Origin: Massilia forsythiae
GTDB lineage: Bacteria > Pseudomonadota > Gammaproteobacteria > Burkholderiales > Burkholderiaceae_D
DNA length: 64,000 nucleotides
NCBI RefSeq assembly: GCF_012849555.1
Contig: NZ_CP051685.1
Coordinates: forward strand, 1,612,001-1,676,000
Direction of reading: 5' to 3'
A program made the translations under genes and the position numbers. Of this stretch, positions 44,817 through 54,447 are shown piece by piece. The notes under the pieces are model-generated. The model had not been told where the DNA came from, ran no database searches, and saw only the letters and a list, made by a program, of their open reading frames with translations. The first letter of the stretch is position 1, and every line of letters begins with the position of its first letter.

Positions 44817-46235
44817 ATGTGCAGGAGAATGGCCATCGTGTTTAAGAGAATACCGCCGCACATTTTGCAATCATTGGGTACAAGACAAATCCTAGTGTTG
44901 CAGCGGAAAAAATCCGAAGATGGGGTCATTGCGATAATGACTGCTTTTGTCATTGTCATTATGATTGCGATGTTCGGCTTTGCTCTCGATCTCAGCCGAT
45001 CATATAACCGGAAGATGGAACTACAAAGCGTCGTTGATGCGACTGCCCTAGCGGCGGCCAGTCCACTGGACGGGACATCAGAAGGTATCGACAACGCGGT
45101 AAGGGCAGCCGCCGATACTGCCTCCGTCCATAGCTTTTCCTATAATAATGGAATTGTTACATGGTCACCCGATGCACTTACTTTTAGTACTGCCCCTGAC
45201 GGTGGCACAGTGGGATGGATGGACAGCAACTCAGCCAAAGCCAATGCAGGAAAGGTTTTGTTTGCTCGCGTGGACACTTCCAAGCTCGACCCCAACCATG
45301 GACGAGTCGAAAATATATTGATACCTGTTTTGTCATTGCGCTTCGCGGTAACGGACGTAGGGGCCACTGCAATAGCAGGCCGAGATTCACTGAATGTTCT
45401 GCCGCTAGCAATCTGTGCAAATTCAGCTACGCCAGCATCGTCTCTATCATCCGGGGAGCTAATTGAATACGGTTTCAGACGCGGTATCAGCTATGACCTG
45501 ATAAAACCTAATCCAGCGAGCACTGCGCCTCAAAGTTTTCTGGTGAACCCGATCGCCCCTGCGGGTACCATCGGCGCCTCCATGAAAGCACATCTTGATC
45601 TCGTCGCCGCCTACGTCTGCACCGGAAAAATAGCCATACCTACACTACAAGGTGGTGATATTACGGTCGAGCAGAATTTTCCGATCGATACGCTTTACAA
45701 TCACCTTAACTCTCGGTTTGGTACCTATGTTACTCCCTGCGAACCCTCTTCTGCATCCACAGATGCAAGTGTCAAGAGTTTCGACCTTGCGAGCGCAACT
45801 TGGATAAAGGCGCAACCCTCTGGCTTGTCTGTCGGACCGTTATGGTCATATGCCAAAGCAGTTAAATACTCATCTTATACGACAAATAGGGGAATCGAAC
45901 CTACGGCAGGATATACCACGTATTCCGCTACCGTAACTGATTGGGGAACGCTGTATCCTGGACCGCCCGCAGCACAGCCACAATCTTATCCGTCTACCAC
46001 TCCGTATCAAACAAATGGCGGTACAGGCGCATATAAGACTGCCAAAAACACGCGGGTACTTCGTGTTCCATTGTTGCAGTGCCCTATCACGTCTGGCACA
46101 CCAACTACAGCGAAGGTGCTAGGAGTTGGGAGATTCTTTATGATGGTACCTGCAAGTACTTCAGCAGTATATGCTGAGTTCGCCGGAATAGAAACTTGGG
46201 CTGCTATACGTAGCAATACGAGGCTTTACCGATGA
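44817..46235 (+). CDS. TadG-like pilus-assembly protein (TadE/G family)
   Basis: A 472-aa protein with an N-terminal TadE/G-like segment: GVIAIMTAFVIVIMIAMFGFALDLSRSY followed by VVDATALAAAS. The long extracytoplasmic part is Thr/Ser/Pro-rich with several cysteines and lacks a vWA MIDAS that I can see. Start uncertain: ATG 44817 or 44829 or GTG 44838, the last best spaced from AGGAG. It overlaps the next gene by 4 bp. GC is low compared with the core. Confidence 0.7.
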   Translation: MCRRMAIVFKRIPPHILQSLGTRQILVLQRKKSEDGVIAIMTAFVIVIMIAMFGFALDLSRSYNRKMELQSVVDATALAAASPLDGTSEGIDNAVRAAADTASVHSFSYNNGIVTWSPDALTFSTAPDGGTVGWMDSNSAKANAGKVLFARVDTSKLDPNHGRVENILIPVLSLRFAVTDVGATAIAGRDSLNVLPLAICANSATPASSLSSGELIEYGFRRGISYDLIKPNPASTAPQSFLVNPIAPAGTIGASMKAHLDLVAAYVCTGKIAIPTLQGGDITVEQNFPIDTLYNHLNSRFGTYVTPCEPSSASTDASVKSFDLASATWIKAQPSGLSVGPLWSYAKAVKYSSYTTNRGIEPTAGYTTYSATVTDWGTLYPGPPAAQPQSYPSTTPYQTNGGTGAYKTAKNTRVLRVPLLQCPITSGTPTTAKVLGVGRFFMMVPASTSAVYAEFAGIETWAAIRSNTRLYR

Positions 46236-46726
46236 GAGAGAAATACCAAATAGTCAAACAGCGTTTCCAGCGTGGCGTAGCAGCAGTCGAAATGGCCATT
46301 GTTTTACCTCTATTGGCGATATTCGTTCTGTCTCCATCAATATTTTGGTCTCTGTATTTTTATCAGTATTCAGTTGTACAAAAAGCGATACATGATGCAG
46401 CAATATATCTTTCGACAGCGCCAATGTTGGAAATGACGACAGCAGGCGCTGACGGTAACCCAGTTGCCTTAACAATTGCGAAAAAAATTATTGCGAAAGA
46501 ATTGGCTGGCATGATTGGCCCTGACCTTAGTATCGTTTGTAGCTATCGGCAAGCGTCTGGGGCTATCATACCCAAGACGTGCAGTGTTTCAGATAATCAG
46601 GACTATAGACAATTTTTGGTTCAAATTTATATGTCCAGCAATTTAACCTACATTGATCCATTTACAGGAAATGATAGTGATGTAACAATTTCTCCATACA
46701 TATCCGTGTCTTATGTGGGAAATTAA
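46232..46726 (+). CDS. TadE-like pseudopilin-type protein
   Basis: A 164-aa protein with the TadE pattern RGVAAVEMAIVLPLLAIFVLSPSIFW, a single N-terminal membrane helix with the conserved Glu, then a small exported domain with two cysteines. The ATGA overlap with the upstream gene shows coupling. TadE/F proteins are minor pseudopilins of Flp/Tad pili. Confidence 0.72.
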   Translation: MREKYQIVKQRFQRGVAAVEMAIVLPLLAIFVLSPSIFWSLYFYQYSVVQKAIHDAAIYLSTAPMLEMTTAGADGNPVALTIAKKIIAKELAGMIGPDLSIVCSYRQASGAIIPKTCSVSDNQDYRQFLVQIYMSSNLTYIDPFTGNDSDVTISPYISVSYVGN

Positions 46727-46727
46727 C

Positions 46728-47315
46728 ATGAAAAAAATTAGACTAAAAATTAAAATTCGACAGGCGGGTGTAGCAGCTGTTGAATTCTCAATCGTTGTGG
46801 CGATCTTTCTTATGATAGTTTTTGCTACACTCGAACTAGCACGTGTTCAATATTTGCTGAATACACTAATGGAAGTCACCCGACGTGCTGCCGCTATGGC
46901 AGCAGATGCTAACTTCAAGGATCCTGCAGTCCTCCAAACTATTCAGGCAGACGCCGTTTTCCGTAGCTCCGCTGGTGCGCTTGCGCTTGGTACGCCGGTT
47001 ACTTCGGCCAATGTCACGATAGACTACTTATCGATATCAAAAACCACTCTCGATTTTCAGCATATAACTTCGCTACCGTCATGTCCTGCTCGCAACCGGT
47101 GGATTTGCATGAATGATCAGAATGCCGATAATTGCATTCGTTTTGTACGAGCCAGAATCTGCGCGTCGATGGATAACACGGGTAACTGCCAACCCGTCTC
47201 ATACCAAAAAATTTTTCCATTCCTTGATTTTTCTAATTGGAAGATACCAATTGCCGAGACAATTGTTCCTGCAGGCAGCCTCGGACATATTGTCGGGTCC
47301 ATGCCTTGTCCTTAA
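46728..47315 (+). CDS. Second TadE-like protein
   Basis: A 195-aa protein with AGVAAVEFSIVVAIFLMIVFATLELARV, again a TadE-type helix with Glu, and six or more Cys in the exported domain. ATG 46728 has GGGA before it; an upstream ATG at 46713 is possible. With the two preceding genes it forms an orphan trio, as no TadA, TadB, TadC, RcpA or Flp gene is in the window. Confidence 0.72.
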   Translation: MKKIRLKIKIRQAGVAAVEFSIVVAIFLMIVFATLELARVQYLLNTLMEVTRRAAAMAADANFKDPAVLQTIQADAVFRSSAGALALGTPVTSANVTIDYLSISKTTLDFQHITSLPSCPARNRWICMNDQNADNCIRFVRARICASMDNTGNCQPVSYQKIFPFLDFSNWKIPIAETIVPAGSLGHIVGSMPCP

Positions 47316-47368
47316 CGACATCTGAAATGCTTTTAATCAAAGCTTTTTTAGTATTTTCACCCTTGCCC

Positions 47369-47928
47369 TTAATTCTTGAATGCGAACAGCATGTCCGCCA
47401 ATTTCACACCCGAAGCGATGTTATGGATCATCAAAGGTGTATCGTTTGACGACATCCGCTCCGATATGATGCCGATGTGTGGCAAACTATATGGCAACTG
47501 CCAGACAACGATATCGCCTGCATGAAAATCAACTGTTTTGTCGGATAGTGCAATCACGGTACCGTGCCGCCGGAAAAAGGTCTCCAGGTTAGGCACACGG
47601 CGATGATCGATATTGCGGTCGGTAGACTTCAATCCCATTGTGCGGGATGCGGGTAAGCATTCCACGCAACCCGCATGTCCTTGTGCACCCGCTCCTGCAA
47701 GTCGATGCCGAGTTGCCGGTAGGCGCGGATCACGACGTCGGTGCAGACGCCCCGGTCGCTCGGCACGTCGCCATTCGGATACGCGATCCTCTGATAGCTG
47801 CCGTCGTAGCGTACCGTAACACCGATCTGCGAATGCGCAGCAGCGACCAGGTCATCTGCCGCACCTGCCGTGGCGACCGATGCCACAAGGAGGGCAGACA
47901 GCGGAATGAAACGCAATAAGCGCGTCAT
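47369..47928 (-). pseudogene. DUF1287 exported protein, frameshifted
   Basis: The N-terminal part from ATG 47928 (signal peptide LLRFIPLSALLVASVATAGA, then VRYDGSYQRIAYPNGDVPSDRGVCTDVVIRAYRQLGIDL) ends at a stop after AQWD. The C-terminal part continues in the next frame (GLKSTDRNIDHRRVPNLETFF … LPHIGIISER). One missing G in the run near 47,630 explains the break. DUF1287 has an NlpC/P60-like fold of unknown substrate. A sequencing error is also possible. Confidence 0.75.
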
Positions 47929-48070
47929 GCGGTACTCCAGCAAACCGCAAGACCCAGGGTGCCCGATTCGCACTGACGATCATTTGCGCCTTGTCGCATG
48001 TGATCAGCCGGTAAGTGGGGCTGCCTCTATTCGATGACCAGCTCCCGCGTCGCACGAGGCAAGCATCAAG

Positions 48071-49090
48071 TCAACGCGGCTCGACGGTGCAGCGCGCGAC
48101 CTCGCCACATGTATCGAACCGGAACCGTACCGGCAAGAACCGCTCGATTACCTGCGCATTGGTGCGCGCATGCATCGATATCTCATCCACGGTGAACCCG
48201 CCGCCACCGGCCAGCGCCAAGGGCAGCATCAACTGGTCGCCCAGGTATTCCCCCACGGCGGCGCCGCTGACCAGGTAGCGGCGGGCCTGGTCCACGGCCT
48301 GGCGCGCCACCGTTTCGGCGGACACCGATTTCTCGCCGAAGGCGGTGAACACTTCGGTCACGTGCTCGTGTTCGAAAGTCAGCATCAGGGCATTGCCCGG
48401 TCCCTGCCCATCCGGCAGGCGGCGCGCCAGCAATTGGTCTTCGCTCCAGTTCATCAACTTGCCGACGCATTCCAGCTCGCGTGCGGCAACACGCGCTGGA
48501 ATGCCTGCCGTAAAACTTTCCGCATAGGCGGCGCTGCGCGCACCGCGTGCCATCCAGCTACGCGCCAGCAAACGGGCGCACGGCCGCACCTTTGCGATCA
48601 CTTCACCGCCGCCGGCGGGATAGAAACCGAAGCGCTCCAGGTGGATGTCGATATCGGCACCCATCTCGGCCAGCGCGCGTATCCAGGCACGCTGCAGGAA
48701 CTGCACCGGCGGCGCCATCGGGTTGTGGGTGCCGCCGGACAGGTGCAGGATCGACGGCGTATCCGCCTCCAACAGCGCCGGCAGTACTGTCTGCAGCACC
48801 AGCATGCAGCTGCCGGCGCTGCCGATGGCGAAGCGGTACTCGCCGCCGCGCAGGGCGCCGGGAATGAATTCCAGGTCCTGGCTGCCGAGCGCGGCGCCGC
48901 TCACTTGGGCGCCGCAGATTTCGGCGGCGGCCTGCACCGCCACCAGGTGCTGGCGCATCAGGCCGGGTTTCACCCGGTTGGCGCGGATGCGCCGGATGTG
49001 GAACGGTTGCCGGGTGATCATCGACAGCGTCATGGCGCTGCGCAGGATCTGCCCGCCGCCCTCCCCGCTTGCCCCATCCAGTTCGATCAT
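48071..49090 (-). CDS. rtcA: RNA 3'-terminal phosphate cyclase
   Basis: A 339-aa enzyme that uses ATP to turn RNA 3'-phosphate into 2',3'-cyclic phosphate (and can adenylate 5' ends). The family signature is clear: EGGGQILRSAMTLSMITRQPFHI and ANRVKPGLMRQHLVAVQAA. Conserved GGGEV and the C-terminal RTNAQVIERFLP region are present and length is normal. It is preceded by the rtcB fragment, its usual partner. Confidence 0.93.
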   Translation of the reverse strand: MIELDGASGEGGGQILRSAMTLSMITRQPFHIRRIRANRVKPGLMRQHLVAVQAAAEICGAQVSGAALGSQDLEFIPGALRGGEYRFAIGSAGSCMLVLQTVLPALLEADTPSILHLSGGTHNPMAPPVQFLQRAWIRALAEMGADIDIHLERFGFYPAGGGEVIAKVRPCARLLARSWMARGARSAAYAESFTAGIPARVAARELECVGKLMNWSEDQLLARRLPDGQGPGNALMLTFEHEHVTEVFTAFGEKSVSAETVARQAVDQARRYLVSGAAVGEYLGDQLMLPLALAGGGGFTVDEISMHARTNAQVIERFLPVRFRFDTCGEVARCTVEPR

Positions 49091-49109
49091 GATGTTTCCA
49101 TTTTGATGA

Positions 49110-49835
49110 TTATCCCTTGACGCACACGATCTGCTTGAGCGTGTGCACCACTTCGACTAGGTCGTCCTGCGCCTGCATCACCGCATCGATGTCCTTGTAC
49201 GCCATCGGAATCTCGTCGATCACGCCTTCGTCCTTGCGGCATTCGACGCCTTCGGTGGCGCGCACCTGGTCGTCGACCGAGTAGCGGCGCTTGGCTTCGG
49301 TGCGGCTCATGGTGCGGCCGGCGCCGTGGCTGCAGCTGTTGAAACTCTCGGGGTTGCCCTTGCCGCGCACGATGAAGCTTTTCGCGCCCATCGAGCCGGG
49401 AATGATGCCGAGTTCGCCCTTCTGCGCCGACACTGCCCCCTTGCGCGTGACCAGCACGTCGCGGCCGAAATGGTTTTCCTTCTGCACGTAATTGTGGTGG
49501 CAATTTACCGCTTCCAGGTGCGTCTCGAACGGCTTCCTGATCACCGTGCGTACTGCCGCGATCAGGTTGCGCATCATGACTTCGCGGTTCATGCGCGCGA
49601 ACTTCTGCGCCCAGCCGACCGCTTCCACGTAGTCATCATAATGCTGGGTGCCTTCGGTCAGGTAGGCCAGGTCCTTGTCCGGCAGGTTGGCGATATGGCT
49701 GCGCATGTCGTGCTTGGCCAGTTCGATGAAGTGCGAACCGATCGCGTTGCCGACGCCGCGCGAACCGGAATGCAGCATGAACCACACAAAACCCTGCTCG
49801 TCGAGGCAGATCTCGATGAAGTGGTTGCCGGTGCT
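49110..49835 (-). pseudogene. rtcB: RNA ligase RtcB, 5'-truncated by a mobile element
   Basis: About 242 codons match the C-terminal 60 % of RtcB: TGNHFIEICLDEQGFVWFML, HSGSRGVGN, the metal-binding NCHHNYVQKENHFG, and the guanylylated His in SCSHGAGRTMSR. The homology stops abruptly before TGNHFIE at about 49,835, and a TAG lies in frame some 50 bp upstream. The N-terminal metal ligands (DIGCGM region) are lacking, so it cannot be active. The missing part is not found elsewhere in the window. Confidence 0.88.
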
Positions 49836-49843
49836 TTCCCGGA

Positions 49844-49861
49844 TTGACAAGATGTTGTCAA
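49844..49861. repeat. Perfect terminal inverted repeat at the left end of the recombinase element
   Basis: TTGACAA-GATG-TTGTCAA, 7-bp perfect arms with a 4-base centre, about 9 bp inside the rtcB junction. This form fits a core site where two recombinase protomers bind on either side of a short crossover. Confidence 0.65.
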
Positions 49862-49881
49862 CTCGTAATAATTGCTATAAT
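49855..49881 (+). promoter_or_regulatory. Promoter of the recombinase operon overlapping the terminal repeat
   Basis: -35 TTGTCA (49855–49860) inside the right arm of the repeat, 15-base spacer, and extended -10 TGCTATAAT (TATAAT at 49876–49881). Transcription would begin near 49,888, giving a leader of only 17 bases with no ribosome-binding site before ATG 49905. Confidence 0.55.
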
Positions 49882-49904
49882 TTCTTTGCTAATCAACCAC
49901 ATAC

Positions 49905-52391
49905 ATGCCACCCATAGAGGCGCCACCCAACAAATCAAAGCTGACAATTATCAGCCACAACCTGCTTCGGACTTCTTCCGCAGACTGGAAAGAGCCAACA
50001 CATCTGTTCAAACGCATACAGGGGACGGCACTGACAGCAGTCATTGCTGAAGCGAACAGAGCAGGGTCTACGAGTGCGACGTACAGCCGTCGACGCTCCT
50101 TGCTCATGTTCGACTGCATGCTTCGCGTCATCGACGAGCCGGCAAAAACTTCAGTGCTAGAGCTCGGGACAAAGAGATTCGGAGAGCTTCAAGACATTTT
50201 CTACGGCGCCCTTGCTTCCGACAACTTTAACGCCTTAACCTCAGCTTCGCGCATGGACTTTGCGCGGGCGTTCTATAACGTTTTCAAAGGCTTAAAAGAA
50301 CATAACCTTCAGGTTTGTCCAGCATCATTTATACCCAATTCAAACAAGAGTTTGCCTGCAGAGCTTGCTCACTTATTCGACAATATAGCCCTCAATAGTG
50401 AAGAAGTCTTAGAACTGCAACCATTTCTTCTGGAGTCAAAAGCTGGCAAGGAATATAACGTCCTGTTAGCACCAATGGTCCCACATTTGGGTCTCGCGTT
50501 CACCCGACGGTTTCATAATGCGCTTCGTAGTATCGCAATAGCAAAGGCCAAGGATGCCGCGCTACGTGATTTCGGCACGACATTCGCAAAATTCGTAGAG
50601 ATCCAATCTTCAAAAGAAAATACGGTGACGGAAAGTAAACTCAACGATCCTGGGCTCGTCCATGAAGTACTTGTTGATTTTATGACGCATCATTTTATGA
50701 AGAAATACAGCATGAAACAGGGCGCTCAAAAAAGCACGCTAGCCAATCTGCAAAAGCTGTGGACTCGATACAGTATTTACTGGTCCGAATTAGCACGTGA
50801 AGCGGTCGTAACGGTACCCCTATCCGGCTTCCCAATAGGTAAGCGAAGCCTCAGTTATATACCTGGGGTTCTGCACAACCGGAAAAAACGCAATGACGAC
50901 TCCGCAAATCATGGCGAAAGCAATACCAATTTAAAACCAGATCCTAATGGTGAGACAATAACCGACAGTGTAACTTATAAGCTCCTAACGCCCGTGCCTC
51001 TACATTTGAGTGACGAGGCAACGACACAACTTATTTTTAAACAGATTAACAAGGACTTCGAAACCGCTCAAACATGGCTTGATTCTCATGCAGAACAGAT
51101 GTGGCAGAATTATCAAGTTGGTCTGAAAATGGCAGGGTCCGAGCCTTATGTATTCTTGAGTGATACGCAACTCGTTGAAACACTTGATCCGACGAGGAAC
51201 CCAAATGCCCTAATCGAAGCGCTTCGATATTTTAAGCATCAGCACGATGGATATGTTGATACAACTCGAGTTGTGACCCCAGCTTATCCGAGGAGAGTGG
51301 CTCGAGACGGCGTAAGTAAGAATAAAATCGGTCCTCTTCTTGGAATCCCTAATCGTGAAGACGCGATGGCGATAATCGGCTATTTAGCTAGTGCGGACGG
51401 GCGCTTTTCAGAGGCGGCATTAGCAACGGCCGAGATTTATGACCGCGATAATAGGCGAATAAATGCCGTCAATAGTGGGAATAATACATTAACTCTCAGC
51501 GTACTCAAAGAACGAGCGGGGAACTCGGGATGGCATGATGTCGTCATCTCTGGACGAGCTTATGAACATGTCCGACGCTGGCTGGTGCTGACGGCGCCAC
51601 TGCGTGCCTACATGCGAAAGAATGAAATCAAAGGCTGGCAAAACCTTTTCATTTACGCTAGCACGCCACTTGGCAAGCCAACCTGCTTCGATCGAACAAG
51701 TAATATAAATTCGGCATTCCGCAAGTTCGCGAAGCGAAACTCTATCATTCTAGGCGCGCTCACTGAAATTGTGAGTATTTCTCGTATTCGATCTCAGAAA
51801 GGGATCATTGCTTTTCTTAAAAACTTTGACATTAAGGCAATGGCACGTGAGCTCGGCAACGACGAGGAAACCTCCATGCGTCACTATCTCCCGGATGCGA
51901 TCTGGGACTATTTCGCTGTTCGTTGGATTCGCATCTTTCAAAATCTTCTCATCGTGGAGGCTACTAGAGAGACCCCTTATATGGCACGGGCCTTGATGTT
52001 TGAAACTGCTACCGAGCTAGATGAGTTTCTCAAAACTCATGCACTTCAACCCTTGATACAAATCCAGGACGAAGACAAGTCGCTTTCCGAGCTGCGTGTC
52101 GATGTTATAGAAGAAACTGAGGCACAGTCCAAACCAAAAGTTCAAGAGCTCATGGTGGCCGCAAGCCACGAGATCTTTGTGGCTTTACTTTCCGTGAAAT
52201 CTGCAGTGAACCACGCATTAGAAAGCGGTCAGAAGGTACATGACAAAGCTCTCTATTGGTACGAATTCACGAAACGACTACAAACTCACATCGAAAGTGA
52301 TGCGTTTTTTGACCGCGGCATTAAGAAACTCTTTGCGAATGCAGCGAATAATCTGTGTTCCGATAACTACGCTAAGGCAATCCGTGCTTAA
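49905..52391 (+). CDS. Large tyrosine recombinase-like protein with altered catalytic residues
   Basis: An 828-aa protein. Residues 1–490 are of unknown fold. The C-terminal part has a recognisable recombinase frame: box I Arg in ADGRFSEAALATAEI (about 505), Lys in VLKERAGNSGW, box II SRIRSQ (about 625) where His is replaced by Ser, and box III LGNDEETSMRHYL (about 650–660) where His is Asn but the Tyr remains. So R, K, R and Y are kept and both histidines lost. It may be a structural or regulatory partner. No ribosome-binding site is seen. Confidence 0.75.
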   Translation: MPPIEAPPNKSKLTIISHNLLRTSSADWKEPTHLFKRIQGTALTAVIAEANRAGSTSATYSRRRSLLMFDCMLRVIDEPAKTSVLELGTKRFGELQDIFYGALASDNFNALTSASRMDFARAFYNVFKGLKEHNLQVCPASFIPNSNKSLPAELAHLFDNIALNSEEVLELQPFLLESKAGKEYNVLLAPMVPHLGLAFTRRFHNALRSIAIAKAKDAALRDFGTTFAKFVEIQSSKENTVTESKLNDPGLVHEVLVDFMTHHFMKKYSMKQGAQKSTLANLQKLWTRYSIYWSELAREAVVTVPLSGFPIGKRSLSYIPGVLHNRKKRNDDSANHGESNTNLKPDPNGETITDSVTYKLLTPVPLHLSDEATTQLIFKQINKDFETAQTWLDSHAEQMWQNYQVGLKMAGSEPYVFLSDTQLVETLDPTRNPNALIEALRYFKHQHDGYVDTTRVVTPAYPRRVARDGVSKNKIGPLLGIPNREDAMAIIGYLASADGRFSEAALATAEIYDRDNRRINAVNSGNNTLTLSVLKERAGNSGWHDVVISGRAYEHVRRWLVLTAPLRAYMRKNEIKGWQNLFIYASTPLGKPTCFDRTSNINSAFRKFAKRNSIILGALTEIVSISRIRSQKGIIAFLKNFDIKAMARELGNDEETSMRHYLPDAIWDYFAVRWIRIFQNLLIVEATRETPYMARALMFETATELDEFLKTHALQPLIQIQDEDKSLSELRVDVIEETEAQSKPKVQELMVAASHEIFVALLSVKSAVNHALESGQKVHDKALYWYEFTKRLQTHIESDAFFDRGIKKLFANAANNLCSDNYAKAIRA

Positions 52392-54447
52392 TCCACTACC
52401 TGATGAACTTTCTTTCATCAACGAGCATCGTCTCACAAAGGCCACTATCGCCAAACCAAAATGGCTGCTTAACGAAGTCGAAGAGAACCTTTGGTATTGC
52501 ATTTTTGGAAACTCCGTCATTTATATAGATTTCTCGATTGCATTAGCGAATGGATCACTTCTAACGCATTGCGCAAATTCGACGTTGCTTGATGCAATTA
52601 AACAGTACCTTTGCGCACTAACTCACCCCTCAGCTGTCGGAACCGTAGTCCGAGCGGAAAACACCGGGAAACAATTGCTTCGCAGGGCACTCCATGTTTT
52701 AGACCATTTTCTTATTTGTGGAAGCTTCGTCAGCGTCCATGGAACTGAGTATCGTCAGCTCTCAAAGAACGATATCCATCATTTTATTGCAACAATATCG
52801 GCTAGTCGATCAATCAAGACTAATATATACGAGCCCGAGCGACGGATTACCGATTTCGTACGAACTTTAAAAGTCACGCCGGGGGAGATAGCGTCAGCAA
52901 AGAAGCGCGTGCCCGGCATTTTCCGCACCGAGTCATGTGATCTCCCGGAAGGAGTCTCGGAAGAACAACTTAAGATTGCCCGCGTCTGGCTCTACGTTAA
53001 TAAATTCTACATACCGGGATCGCGCGACGACCTATTCAAATATGAGGTATCGGCAACTCGACTTCTCAACTACCTCATCGGAAAAAAAGTACTTTCGAAT
53101 CTCAAGTTCGATAATCTGGAACTTGATTACTTATGCTTCGAGCCACGTGAACAGTTTGTACGTGAGTTCCAGTCTATTTCTGTTGCGCCAGGCTCCGAAG
53201 ACGAGCGGGCAGGCATTGAATATGTGCAAAGTTATCTACAGATTCTGAGCATCATGGGACACGAAATTACTGCTGACCACGCCTTATTAACTTATGATGC
53301 ATTGACGGCGCTGGATGAGAAGGAGGTACTTAAGCACGGCCAGTTAAAGGCTAAACAACGGTTTGCCACCCTGCCATTTGAGATTGCCAACCTCAGCCTT
53401 AGGCGCGCCATTGAGTTCTACCTTGAGTACGGCGAGGATCTTGTCAACTATTATCTGACATTAGCAGAGAAAAATTGGCAGGGTGAATGGCTCGAGAATG
53501 TTCCATTGTCATTAATGAAGCTTGGTGTCCGAAGGTTCAAAAACACCCAAGTCTCGGCTAAAGATTTTTTCGCCGAACTTCGCAATGGGGTGAGCTTGTA
53601 TCAAATGCTACAGGTCTTACTCGGCGCGATTATCGTGATCGTAAATACTTTAATGGCAAGGCGCGACGCGGAATTACGCGGCTTGACGAGCTCAAGTATT
53701 GTACCAGACGGGCCCTATTTCTTTCTAGCCTTTGATTTAGGTAAGGCCAACCTTGGTGAAGTTAGAGAAAGAGTTTTACGTCCTATTCCCCCCCTCGGCG
53801 CCGAGGCGCTGGGCTTGCTTGCGAGGCTAAGCGAACAACTCAATAGCATGGGATATCAATCTTCTCATACCTTATTTCAGCGTTTTAAATATGGAAATCT
53901 CGCAGATTCAACGCCTTACGGCACTACAGAAGGGACAAGGATATGGTTAAGATTATGTCTTAACCGCTTTTGTGACTACATCGAAATCCCAACTGATGAA
54001 AATAGCTGCAGGCACTATATTCGGCCTCATCAACTGCGGCGAAATTTCGCAATGATCTTCTTTTGGCAGGGCAGCTTCGGCGGTATTGAAGTGCTTCGTT
54101 ACTTCCTTGGTCATCAGAGGCCTTCCGAGACCTATCGTTATGTTACCGAGTCATTAAAAGGATCTGTTTTGCGCCGAGTAAAAGCTAAAGTGGCAGCGGA
54201 ACTCATAAAAGCTGACAGCAGCGCCACAGACTCTTTAGCTCAATTTATCTGCGAACGCCATGGCATTACGTTGGATGATCTTCACGTGTTGCCCGAGACA
54301 GATGTAATTGACTATATCGAAGACCTCTTGAGTTCGAAAGAAGCGGAAATCGAGCCGGAGTTCGTCGATGGTCCCAATGGGGAAGAATATAAAATCTTGT
54401 ATAAAATTTGCGCCGTAAGGTCGCTGTCTGGAGAATTCAATGGCTGA
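52384..54447 (+). CDS. Tyrosine recombinase 2, complete catalytic set
   Basis: About 687 aa from GTG 52384, which has AAGG before it and overlaps the previous stop by 8 bp. The N-terminal 400 residues are helical and unassigned. The catalytic domain has Arg in ARRDAELRGLTSSSIV (about 425), Lys in DLGKANLGEVRERVLRPIP, HQLRRNF (about 548), LGHQRPSETYRYV (about 574–584) with the nucleophile Tyr. It looks active. Its length is about double that of XerC, like TnpB of Tn554. Confidence 0.85.
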   Translation: MLNPLPDELSFINEHRLTKATIAKPKWLLNEVEENLWYCIFGNSVIYIDFSIALANGSLLTHCANSTLLDAIKQYLCALTHPSAVGTVVRAENTGKQLLRRALHVLDHFLICGSFVSVHGTEYRQLSKNDIHHFIATISASRSIKTNIYEPERRITDFVRTLKVTPGEIASAKKRVPGIFRTESCDLPEGVSEEQLKIARVWLYVNKFYIPGSRDDLFKYEVSATRLLNYLIGKKVLSNLKFDNLELDYLCFEPREQFVREFQSISVAPGSEDERAGIEYVQSYLQILSIMGHEITADHALLTYDALTALDEKEVLKHGQLKAKQRFATLPFEIANLSLRRAIEFYLEYGEDLVNYYLTLAEKNWQGEWLENVPLSLMKLGVRRFKNTQVSAKDFFAELRNGVSLYQMLQVLLGAIIVIVNTLMARRDAELRGLTSSSIVPDGPYFFLAFDLGKANLGEVRERVLRPIPPLGAEALGLLARLSEQLNSMGYQSSHTLFQRFKYGNLADSTPYGTTEGTRIWLRLCLNRFCDYIEIPTDENSCRHYIRPHQLRRNFAMIFFWQGSFGGIEVLRYFLGHQRPSETYRYVTESLKGSVLRRVKAKVAAELIKADSSATDSLAQFICERHGITLDDLHVLPETDVIDYIEDLLSSKEAEIEPEFVDGPNGEEYKILYKICAVRSLSGEFNG

